Positions 15,241 to 21,653 of a stretch of 35,546 nucleotides of DNA are shown here, piece after piece (position 1 is the stretch's first letter; every line of letters starts with the position of its first letter). Origin of the DNA: Gemmatimonadota bacterium. GTDB taxonomy: Bacteria; Gemmatimonadota; Gemmatimonadetes; Gemmatimonadales; GWC2-71-9. The position numbers were made by a program, and so were the translations under genes. The stretch is taken from assembly GCA_003222115.1 (NCBI GenBank), contig QHUL01000078.1, positions 1-35,546 of the forward strand, written 5' to 3'. The notes beneath the pieces were generated by a model, which saw nothing but the letters and a program-made list of their open reading frames with translations, made no database searches and had not been told where the DNA came from.

Positions 15241-15959
15241 CCCGACGGAGCATTGAGGTGATCCGGGCGGGCGTCGTGCCGTACGCCGAGGCGCTCGCAT
15301 GGCAGCGCGCCCTCGCCCAGGCGCGCCTCGAGGACCGGCTCCCGCAGGACGTTCTCCTGCTGCTCGAGCATCCCCCCGTGCTCACGCTGGGCCGGACCGC
15401 CCGCGAGACCCACCTGCTCCGGTCCGAGGGGATCGACGTGTTCGCGGTGGAGCGGGGCGGCGACGTCACCTACCACGGCCCCGGCCAGCTCGTCGGTTAC
15501 CCGATTCTCGACCTCGCCGGGTACCGCAAGGACCTGCACTGGTACCTGCGCACGCTCGAGCAGGCCCTGATCGACGCGCTGGCGGAGCTCGGGGTCGCGG
15601 GCGCGCGCAACCCCGGCCACACCGGCGTGTGGGTCCGCCGAGAGGGAGGCGTCCGCAAGATCGCGAGCATCGGAGTGCACGTGAAGCAATGGGTCACGTG
15701 GCATGGCTTCGCCCTCAACGTGACGACGGACCTCGCCCAGTTCGACCGCATCGTGGCGTGCGGGATTCCAGAGGTCGTGATGACGTCGGTCGAACGGGAA
15801 GGGGGAACGGGGAAGGGGGAAGGGTCCCTGTGGGACCAGACGAGCGACGCCGTCGTGCGAGGGGTCGAGGGGGCGTTCGGGGTCAGTGCGACATCCGCAG
15901 AGCTGTCGCCCGTCGTATCTCACACCCTGAAGGGTGCGCTCGGCGAGACCCTGTGCTGA
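15237..15959 (+). CDS. lipB: Lipoyl(octanoyl) transferase LipB
   Basis: A 240-residue octanoyltransferase that moves octanoyl from acyl carrier protein to the lipoyl-domain lysine, the step before LipA. Motifs include LLLEHPPVLTLGR, RGGDVTYHGPGQLVGYPILDL, the catalytic Lys in RKIASIGVHVKQWVTWHGFALNV and the catalytic Cys in VACGIPEVVMTSV. The start GTG overlaps the upstream stop (GTGA). A G-rich 4x7 heptamer array (15796-15823) encodes the Gly-rich loop REGGTGKGEGS after the catalytic region, close to the end of the conserved fold. Together with lipA it makes the operon self-sufficient for lipoylation from endogenous octanoyl-ACP. Confidence 0.95.
   Translation: MTRRSIEVIRAGVVPYAEALAWQRALAQARLEDRLPQDVLLLLEHPPVLTLGRTARETHLLRSEGIDVFAVERGGDVTYHGPGQLVGYPILDLAGYRKDLHWYLRTLEQALIDALAELGVAGARNPGHTGVWVRREGGVRKIASIGVHVKQWVTWHGFALNVTTDLAQFDRIVACGIPEVVMTSVEREGGTGKGEGSLWDQTSDAVVRGVEGAFGVSATSAELSPVVSHTLKGALGETLC
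15796..15823. repeat. Intragenic 4x7 heptamer array in lipB
   Basis: Four contiguous 7-nt units, GGGAAGG, GGGAACG, GGGAAGG, GGGAAGG, encode a Gly/Glu/Lys loop. The period of 7 is not a codon multiple, so the reading frame shifts through the unit at each repeat. No inverted partner is seen nearby; only GTCCC follows directly. Confidence 0.8.
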
Positions 15960-16603
15960 AGCACACTGTCCTTCAGGACAGTGCAGCGCCGGATCGTCTT
16001 CCCCCCGGCCAGGTCGTAACGACCAAGTGGCCGGTCCTCCACTACGGTGACGTCCCGCGGGTCGACACTCAAGGGTGGACGTTCACCGTCTCCGGGGCGG
16101 TGGACCGTCCGTTCACCCTGAGCTACGGAGCGCTGCTCGCGCTGCCGCGCAAGAGCGTGCGGTGCGACATGCACTGCGTCACGCGCTGGAGCCGCCTCGG
16201 CAACACATTCGAGGGAGTGGCGGTGCAGCTACTGCTCGAGCGGGCGGGCGTCCGGGCCGACGCGCAGTACTGCCTCGTCCTCGCGGAGCAGGGATTCACC
16301 ACGAACCTGCCGCTCACCGACCTGGACCGCCCGGACAACCTGATCGCCCTGAAGCACGACGGGGAGTGGCTCACGCCGGAGCACGGCTGGCCCGCGCGCC
16401 TGCTCGTGCCGCACCTCTACCTCTGGAAGAGCGCCAAGTGGGTGCGCGGCCTCGAGCTCCTGGAGCAGGACATGCCCGGTTTTTGGGAGCAGAACGGGTA
16501 CCATATGCGGGGCGACCCGTGGCTGGAACAGAGATACGGTGGGCGGGGCCTAACGCAGCACGAGATAAATCGGTTGAGAAACATGAGCAAGAAAGGCGTC
16601 TAG
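15953..16603 (+). CDS. YuiH-like sulfite-oxidase-family molybdopterin oxidoreductase
   Basis: A 216-residue protein of the oxidoreductase molybdopterin-binding fold, close in length and motifs to the YuiH-type proteins called sulfite oxidase-like. Signature blocks are LPPGQVVTTKWPVLHYGDVP, WTFTVSGAVDRPFTLSY, RCDMHCVTRWSRLGNTFEGV (the Cys in HCVTRWS is the likely Mo ligand), EHGWPARLLVPHLYLWKSAKWV and ENGYHMRGDPWLEQRY. No signal peptide is seen, so it is predicted cytosolic. The substrate is unknown. The start GTG 15953 is the only reasonable in-frame start ahead of the conserved block and overlaps lipB by 7 nt. A stable 8-bp hairpin (15964-15983) lies in its first codons. Its TAG stop sits inside a repeat unit shared with the convergent gene. 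Confidence 0.85.
   Translation: MLKHTVLQDSAAPDRLPPGQVVTTKWPVLHYGDVPRVDTQGWTFTVSGAVDRPFTLSYGALLALPRKSVRCDMHCVTRWSRLGNTFEGVAVQLLLERAGVRADAQYCLVLAEQGFTTNLPLTDLDRPDNLIALKHDGEWLTPEHGWPARLLVPHLYLWKSAKWVRGLELLEQDMPGFWEQNGYHMRGDPWLEQRYGGRGLTQHEINRLRNMSKKGV
15964..15983 (+). other. Stem-loop at the start of the YuiH-like gene
   Basis: CACTGTCC (15964-15971) and GGACAGTG (15976-15983) form a perfect 8-bp stem with a TTCA tetraloop, 5 nt after the lipB stop and within codons 4-11 of the next gene. It could lower translation of that gene or stabilise the upstream mRNA end. It is not followed by T residues, so it is not a classical terminator. Confidence 0.5.
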
Positions 16604-16665
16604 CAGAACGGCGTCTAGCGGAAAGTCGTACGCCGTTCCGCTTGACGCCGTTCAGCTTGACGCCG
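16592..16665. repeat. Inverted 15-mer repeats spanning both convergent stop codons
   Basis: The left arm has two 15-nt units (16592-16606 and 16607-16621; second unit AACGGCGTCTAGCGG). The right arm has two inverse units (16636-16650 and 16651-16665; TTCCGCTTGACGCCG, TTCAGCTTGACGCCG) and part of a third. Positions 16595-16623 and 16636-16664 pair over 29 bp with about three mismatches around a 12-nt loop. The TAG stop of the YuiH-like gene (16601-16603) is inside the first left unit, and the TGA stop of the M20 gene (16652-16654, minus) is inside a right unit. It could act as a bidirectional terminator-like hairpin. Confidence 0.88.
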
Positions 16666-17995
16666 TTCGCTTCTGTCCCAGCAGTTCGTAGAAGCGCTTG
16701 AACACCGCGATCCCGTCCCACAGCTGCTTCAGGTCCAGCTTCTCGTTCGGGGCGTGCAGCCGGTCGTCGGGCAAGCCGATGCCCGTGAGCACGACCGGCG
16801 CACCGCTCTTCCCCAGCGCCGGCACGACGGGGATCGAGCCGCCCGCTCGCACGGCGACGGTCCCCCGGCCCACCACCTCCCGAAACGCACGGTCCAGGAG
16901 CCGGAAGGCCGGATGGTCCACCGGGACGACCGCGGGGTCGGCCCCGTGGAGGAAGCGGACGCTCGCCTGCACATGGCGTGGGACGAGTCGCTTCACCGCC
17001 GCTGCGAGCTGCCGCTCCACGGTCTTCAGCTTCTGATTGGGAACGAGCCGCAGGCTCACCTTGGCCGTCGCCTCGGCCGGGATGACGGTCTTGGCGCCCT
17101 CTCCGGTGAAGCCACCCAAGACGCCGTGGATCTCGAAGGTGGGCAGGGCCCACAGCCGCTCGAGCACGGAGTACTGCTTCAGCCCCGCGAGGGCCTTCGC
17201 CTGCACGCGCTGCTTCAGGAATTGGGTCTCGCTGAAGGGCAGGCGTCTCCAGGTGGTGAGCTCCGCTTTGGTAGGGCGCTTCACGGCGGCGTAGAGCCCC
17301 GGGATGTTGATCTTGCCGTCCGGCCCCTTCAGCCGGCCGAGCAGGCGCAGCAGCTCTTCGTGCGCGTTCGGCGCCGCTCCGCCGAACTCTCCCGAGTGAA
17401 GGTCCGACTTCGCCGAGCGAACCGTGATCTCGGCATAACAGAGGCCGCGCAGCGCGGTGTAGACCGCCGGCCAGCCGGGAGCCACGTAGGCCATGTCGGC
17501 GATGAGCACCGCGTCCGCCCGGGTGCGCTCGGGCTCGCGGCGCAGCAGATCGAACAGGACGCGGCTGCCGTACTCTTCCTCACCCTCGATGAGAAACCGG
17601 AAGTTCACGGGAGGGCGGCCGGCCGCCTCGATCGCCTTCAACAGGCAGAAGACCTGCCCCTTGTCGTCGGCCGCGCCGCGCGCGAACAGCCTGCCGTCGC
17701 GCACGCTCGGCTGGAACGGCGGCGTGGTCCATTCGTCGAGCGGATCGGGCGGCTGCACGTCGTAGTGCCCGTACAGCAGCAGCGTGGGAGCGCCGGGCAC
17801 CTCGGGCCCGACTCCCCACACGACGGGATGCGTGCCACTCGCGAGGAACTGCACCTCGCGGCACCCCAAGCGCCGCAACTCCGCGGCGACCCATTCCGCG
17901 GCGGCGCGGCAGTCGGCGCTGTGGGCGGGGAGCGTCGAGACGGACGGGATGCGCAGAAAGTCCGTGAGCTGTTGCAGCAGGCGGTCCGTATCCAT
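16652..17995 (-). CDS. M20-family metallo-dipeptidase
   Basis: A 447-residue M20 peptidase (carnosinase/dipeptidase type). The dizinc site motifs are intact: LLYGHYDVQPPDPLDEW, the bridging Asp in RGAADDKGQVFCLL, IEGEEEYGS with the general-base Glu, and VLIADMAYVAPG. The dimerisation (lid) domain includes KSDLHSGEFGGAAPNAHEEL, and the C-terminal metal His is in DDRLHAPNEKLDL. No signal peptide, so cytosolic, probably in peptide salvage. The start ATG lies at 17993-17995. The last residues (QKRTASS) and the stop are encoded by the 15-mer repeat element. Another repeat element lies just upstream of its start, so the gene is flanked on both sides. Confidence 0.92.
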   Translation of the reverse strand: MDTDRLLQQLTDFLRIPSVSTLPAHSADCRAAAEWVAAELRRLGCREVQFLASGTHPVVWGVGPEVPGAPTLLLYGHYDVQPPDPLDEWTTPPFQPSVRDGRLFARGAADDKGQVFCLLKAIEAAGRPPVNFRFLIEGEEEYGSRVLFDLLRREPERTRADAVLIADMAYVAPGWPAVYTALRGLCYAEITVRSAKSDLHSGEFGGAAPNAHEELLRLLGRLKGPDGKINIPGLYAAVKRPTKAELTTWRRLPFSETQFLKQRVQAKALAGLKQYSVLERLWALPTFEIHGVLGGFTGEGAKTVIPAEATAKVSLRLVPNQKLKTVERQLAAAVKRLVPRHVQASVRFLHGADPAVVPVDHPAFRLLDRAFREVVGRGTVAVRAGGSIPVVPALGKSGAPVVLTGIGLPDDRLHAPNEKLDLKQLWDGIAVFKRFYELLGQKRTASS

Positions 17996-18006
17996 GGCGC
18001 GAAGAA

Positions 18007-18080
18007 TCTAGACGTCCACACCTCGAAACGTCTAGACGTCCGGCAATACGTGTCCCCATCCCGACGTCCGGGCGTCTCGC
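18007..18080. repeat. Inverted octamer array between divergent genes (4x8, 10 nt, 4x8)
   Basis: The left arm (18007-18038) is four 8-nt units: TCTAGACG, TCCACACC, TCGAAACG, TCTAGACG. The right arm (18049-18080) is four 8-nt units of inverse type: CGTGTCCC, CATCCCGA, CGTCCGGG, CGTCTCGC. The spacer is 10 nt. A perfect 12-bp palindrome, ACGTCTAGACGT, lies at 18028-18039. Unlike the other intergenic copies it sits in a divergent 5' region (M20 start at 17995, TPR start at 18126), so it could affect promoters rather than 3' ends. Units are more degenerate than in the other arrays. Confidence 0.65.
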
Positions 18081-18112
18081 AACGCGCCGCTAGCCAGCGA
18101 TGCGGCGGCGGA

Positions 18113-18118
18113 TAGATT
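18113..18118 (+). promoter_or_regulatory. Possible -10 (TAGATT) for the TPR gene
   Basis: TAGATT ends 7 nt before the ATG at 18126, and no Shine-Dalgarno is present, so the transcript could be leaderless. No good -35 is visible. The same hexamer lies at the same distance before the GT2-DUF3108 gene. Confidence 0.35.
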
Positions 18119-18125
18119 CTCCGCC

Positions 18126-19253
18126 ATGCGCACGACCGCCGAGTACGAGCTGTTCCCCGACGCGCCGAGCGAGCGGGCCCTGGCGCGCGCGCGCTGGCTG
18201 GCTCGGGAAGGGCGCGTGACCGAGGCGGCGGACGCCTATCGCGCGGTGCTGGCCTCACACCCCCTGCTCAAGCCCTGCTGGGCCGAGTATTTCGAGCTGC
18301 TGCGGCGCGGCGGGCGCGCGGCCGACGCGCTGCGTGTAGCCGAAGGCGCGGCGGCGCAGTTCGGCGAATCGGCGTTCGCGCTCACGCTGAAGGGCGCCGC
18401 CCTGACGGAGCTCGGTCGCTACCGCGAGGCCCTTGCCGTGCTGGACCAAGCGGTCGAATCGGACCCCGATCTCGCGCTCGTGTGGCATGAGCTGGGGTAC
18501 GCGGCCTATCGGCTGGGCGACCGCAACCGCGCCCTGCTGGCGCTCGACCGCGCCTTCGCGCTCGAGCCGCACACCGAGACGCTGCGACTGCGCGGCCGCA
18601 TCCTGCGCGACGCGGGACGCTACCAGGCGGCCGAGGTGGCGTTCGAGGGCGCCGCCCAGGCCGCGGAGCACGGCGAGCAGCGGGAGGAGGCGGAACGCGA
18701 GATCGCGAGCACGCGACGCTACGTCTTTTACGCGCCGCGGCGGCCGGACCAGCTGAGCCCCGCGGAGCGCTGGTTCGCCGACACGGGAACGGTGGTGCTG
18801 ACCCCCGACGCGGGGCCCGTCGCGCCGAGCGACGCCGTGCTCGTCAAGGCGTTTTTCGAGGTGGCCCGTGACTCCGGTTGGCGCTTCGGCCAGGTCGTAG
18901 CCCTCGGGCCGGCGCTCCCCGCCTGGGAGGAGCTGGCGCGCTCGCTGCACGCCCCCCTCGTCGCCCGCACCGCATTCGATCCGGAGGCGACTCCGCTCGT
19001 CGTGGCGGAGCGCCCGCTCGGGGCCGACTCGAACTGGGCGCAGCTCGGCGCCGCCGTGCGGCAGCGCGGCTCCGGACTCACGTTCGTCCTGGAGCACCCC
19101 GCCGAGGACCCCGCGGAGGCGGGCGCCGACGTGATCGGCGTCCTCACCGACGCCGGCCAGCGCCGCCTCCGCATGCCCAACCCCGCGCACGCGATGTCCG
19201 AGGCCCAGCACCCGGCGGCCCGGTGCGCCGGCCGCCGGCTTCACGCGGCCTGA
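18126..19253 (+). CDS. Tetratricopeptide-repeat protein with unknown C-terminal domain
   Basis: A 375-residue protein. Residues about 15-200 are TPR-like helical hairpins: REGRVTEAADAYRAVLASHP, ALTELGRYREALAVLDQAVESDPDL, LGYAAYRLGDRNRALLALDRAFALEP and LRDAGRYQAAEVAFEGAAQAAE. From about 205 the sequence changes to an alpha/beta domain (VVLTPDAGPVAPSDAVLVKAFFEV, WRFGQVVALGPALPAWEELARSL, PLVVAERPLGADSNWAQL) that I do not recognise. No signal peptide is seen. Ending HPAARCAGRRLHAA is Ala/Arg-rich and may be poorly conserved. Glutamate dehydrogenase follows after 19 nt, suggesting co-transcription. A scaffold role is likely from the TPRs only. Confidence 0.75.
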   Translation: MRTTAEYELFPDAPSERALARARWLAREGRVTEAADAYRAVLASHPLLKPCWAEYFELLRRGGRAADALRVAEGAAAQFGESAFALTLKGAALTELGRYREALAVLDQAVESDPDLALVWHELGYAAYRLGDRNRALLALDRAFALEPHTETLRLRGRILRDAGRYQAAEVAFEGAAQAAEHGEQREEAEREIASTRRYVFYAPRRPDQLSPAERWFADTGTVVLTPDAGPVAPSDAVLVKAFFEVARDSGWRFGQVVALGPALPAWEELARSLHAPLVARTAFDPEATPLVVAERPLGADSNWAQLGAAVRQRGSGLTFVLEHPAEDPAEAGADVIGVLTDAGQRRLRMPNPAHAMSEAQHPAARCAGRRLHAA

Positions 19254-19272
19254 CCACTTCCCGGAGGTGCTC

Positions 19273-20535
19273 GTGAGCGCTCCCCATGCCCGCGCCACGA
19301 TGTCGGGCAAGGCCATCGTGGAGAGTCAGTTCGAGCGCGCGGCCGACCTGATCAACCTCGAGAGCTACATGCGGCGCATCCTGATGGCGCCGTTCCGAGA
19401 GGTGCAGGTCGAGGTGCCGGTCCGGATGGACGACGGTCGCATCGAGGTGTTCACGGGGTACCGCATCCAGCACAACGGCGCGCGTGGCCCCTGCAAAGGG
19501 GGAATCCGCTACCACCCCGAGGCGGACCACGACGAAGTGCTGGGCCTCGCGACCATCATGACGTGGAAGACCGCGCTCATGGACATCCCGTTCGGCGGGG
19601 CGAAGGGCGGCGTCACCGTCGATCCCAAGCGGCTTTCAAAGCTCGAGCTGGAGCGGCTCACCCGCCGCTTCACCCAACGCATCTCCATCGTGCTCGGCCC
19701 CTACCGTGACATCCCCGCTCCGGACGTCAACACCAACGCGCAGGTGATGGCCTGGATCCTCGACGAATACTCGAGCCGTCACGGCTACACCCCCGCCGCG
19801 GTCACCGGCAAGCCGGTGTCGCTCGGCGGCTCGCTCGGGCGCGAGGAGGCGACGGGCCGCGGCGTGATGTACGTGATGGCGGAATATGCCCGCGACTTCG
19901 GCGTCCCCCTCAAGGGCAGCCGCGTCGTGATTCAGGGGTTCGGGAACGTGGGGAGTCATCTCGCACGCCTCCTCGTCGCCGAAGCCGGCGCGATGGTGCT
20001 CGCCGTGAGCGACGTGAGCGGCGGGGTCGTGAACGAGGCGGGGCTCGACGTCCCCGGACTGCTCGCGCACGCCGCGGCGGGACGGCCCGTCACCGAGTGG
20101 CCGGGGGGCCGGGCAGTCTCCAACGACGAGCTGTGGAGCGTCCCGTGCGATTGGCTCGTCCCCGCGGCATTGGGCGGTGTGATCACCAGGGAGCACAACG
20201 CGCGGCGCATCGACTGCAAGGTGGTGGTCGAAGGCGCCAACGAGCCGACCACCCCCACGGCGGACCGGATCCTCGAGGAACGAGGGATTGCCGTCGTTCC
20301 GGACTTCCTTGCGAACGCGGGCGGCGTGACGGTGAGCTACTACGAGTGGTCGCAGAACCTGCAGCAGTACCGCTGGTCGCACGAGCGGGTCAATCAGGAG
20401 CTGAAGGCCACGATCACGAAGGCGTACACGGCGGTGCGCGACCTGGCGAAGGCGAAGGGCGTGACGCTGCGCACGGCCGCGTACGCCATCGCGCTGCAGC
20501 GGGTGGCGGATGCGGAGCGGCTCAGGGGGAACTAG
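19273..20535 (+). CDS. gdhA: Glutamate dehydrogenase (Glu/Leu/Phe/Val dehydrogenase family)
   Basis: A 420-residue glutamate dehydrogenase that interconverts 2-oxoglutarate plus ammonia and glutamate. Motifs include GYRIQHNGARGPCKGGIRYHPEAD, the catalytic region TWKTALMDIPFGGAKGGV, DIPAPDVNTNAQVMAWILDEYS, TGKPVSLGGSLGREEATGRG, and the NAD(P)-binding VVIQGFGNVGSHLARLL. The dinucleotide fold GFGNVG and the length fit the hexameric small-subunit class. I choose GTG 19273 because GGAGG (19263-19267) sits 5 nt upstream; another GTG at 19267 overlaps that site. Its TAG stop overlaps the stop of the convergent aminopeptidase gene in a CTAG. Confidence 0.95.
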   Translation: MSAPHARATMSGKAIVESQFERAADLINLESYMRRILMAPFREVQVEVPVRMDDGRIEVFTGYRIQHNGARGPCKGGIRYHPEADHDEVLGLATIMTWKTALMDIPFGGAKGGVTVDPKRLSKLELERLTRRFTQRISIVLGPYRDIPAPDVNTNAQVMAWILDEYSSRHGYTPAAVTGKPVSLGGSLGREEATGRGVMYVMAEYARDFGVPLKGSRVVIQGFGNVGSHLARLLVAEAGAMVLAVSDVSGGVVNEAGLDVPGLLAHAAAGRPVTEWPGGRAVSNDELWSVPCDWLVPAALGGVITREHNARRIDCKVVVEGANEPTTPTADRILEERGIAVVPDFLANAGGVTVSYYEWSQNLQQYRWSHERVNQELKATITKAYTAVRDLAKAKGVTLRTAAYAIALQRVADAERLRGN

Positions 20536-21653
20536 TCCTCCCCCGGCACCCCCGGTCGGGAGTACAGCGCCTTGTAGGGATCGCGGTCCGGCTGCGTGAA
20601 GACACGGACCTGAATGGCGCGGATCGTCTCCGCGATGTCGGCGTTGTTCTGCAGGTAAACCGCATCGAACAGGTTCAGGTTCATGCGGTACAGCCGCTGG
20701 GCGATCACGACGGCGTTGTTGAGCGGCGCGCCCGCGAACCAGCGCCAGTCGTAGGTCTCGAGCCCCTGCCCCACGGGACCCGTCAGCTGCCCCCGCGCCC
20801 AGCCGAACAGGGTCGCCCGCGCCCGCTCCAGCGCCGGACCGCTGGGCGCGCCGGCGTACGCCGAGTCGAGGCGGCGGGCCAGCTCAGACCAGAGCACGTC
20901 GAGCGTGCGCTCGTCGCGCCAGCGCGCCGCCGCCCGCCTCGCATCCAGCGTGTCCCCGCGCGCGCGGAAGAACGCCTCCGCGCCCCGATACCCCACGAAG
21001 CTCGCGAAGCTCTCGTTGAACGGCGTCTGGCTCTTCACGTAGAGCGTGTTGTGGGCGAGCTCGTGGATCACCGTGGCCACGAGCTCCATCGTGTCGCGGC
21101 CCACCGCGTTGGAGAGGAGCGGGTCGCTGAAGTAGCCCAGCGTGGAGAACGCGGCCGCGGGGCGAAGGTAGGTGTCGTAGCCATCGCGCTCCAGCTCCGC
21201 CGTGGCGCGGCGCGCCCGCTCGGCGCTGAAGTACCCCTTGTACGGCACGGCGCCCACGATCGGGAACCGCCACGTGTAGGCGCGCAGCTGGTCGCGCCGG
21301 CTGGCGGAGAGCACGAGCAGCAGGGTGTCGCGGCCCGTGTCCACGTAGGTCGTGTACGTGTCCCCGACCGACAGGCGCAGCGCGTCCGCCGCGTAGGCCC
21401 GCGCCGCCAGCACGAGCGCCAGCCGCCGGCGCAGCTCGGGCGGGGTCCGCGCGTCCGCCACGAGCGGCGCGATCGGCCGTCGCCGGAAGAGGATGCGCGC
21501 CTCCTCCAGCCCCGCCCGCGCCACATAGCGTACGTCCTCGCTCAACAGCAACGCCAGCACGAGCAGCACCGGCACGCCGATCAGCAGCCAAGCGGCCATC
21601 CGCCGGGCCAGCCGCCCCCAGCGCGGTGGGCGCCGCTCCGTCAGGGCGTCCAT
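20532..21653 (-). CDS. Putative membrane-anchored aminopeptidase (DUF2265/Aminopep family)
   Basis: A 373-residue protein. An N-terminal signal anchor (ARRMAAWLLIGVPVLLVLALLLSE, about residues 15-38) precedes the domain. The core has TLGYFSDPLLSNAV followed by VATVIHELAHNTLYVKSQTPFNESFASFVGYRG: HELAH is a zinc-binding HExxH, and the downstream Glu in NESFA is the likely third ligand. The order and spacing match the family known as predicted aminopeptidase (PF10023). It would face the periplasm. ATG 21653 overlaps the upstream PorV-like gene by 13 nt; the longer ORF upstream is antisense noise. It is the last gene of a four-gene minus-strand operon. Confidence 0.85.
   Translation of the reverse strand: MDALTERRPPRWGRLARRMAAWLLIGVPVLLVLALLLSEDVRYVARAGLEEARILFRRRPIAPLVADARTPPELRRRLALVLAARAYAADALRLSVGDTYTTYVDTGRDTLLLVLSASRRDQLRAYTWRFPIVGAVPYKGYFSAERARRATAELERDGYDTYLRPAAAFSTLGYFSDPLLSNAVGRDTMELVATVIHELAHNTLYVKSQTPFNESFASFVGYRGAEAFFRARGDTLDARRAAARWRDERTLDVLWSELARRLDSAYAGAPSGPALERARATLFGWARGQLTGPVGQGLETYDWRWFAGAPLNNAVVIAQRLYRMNLNLFDAVYLQNNADIAETIRAIQVRVFTQPDRDPYKALYSRPGVPGED

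Noticed and set aside
15070-15923. Long antisense ORFs opposite lipB, dnaE, metG and others
   Set aside because: They are frames opened by GC-rich codon bias, have low-complexity Arg/Ala/Gly/Pro translations and no motifs, and lie opposite genes with clear family signatures.
16604-16651. Rho-independent terminator between the YuiH-like and M20 genes
   Set aside because: The inverted 15-mers form a strong stem but no T-tract follows on either strand, so it is listed as a repeat rather than as a classical terminator.
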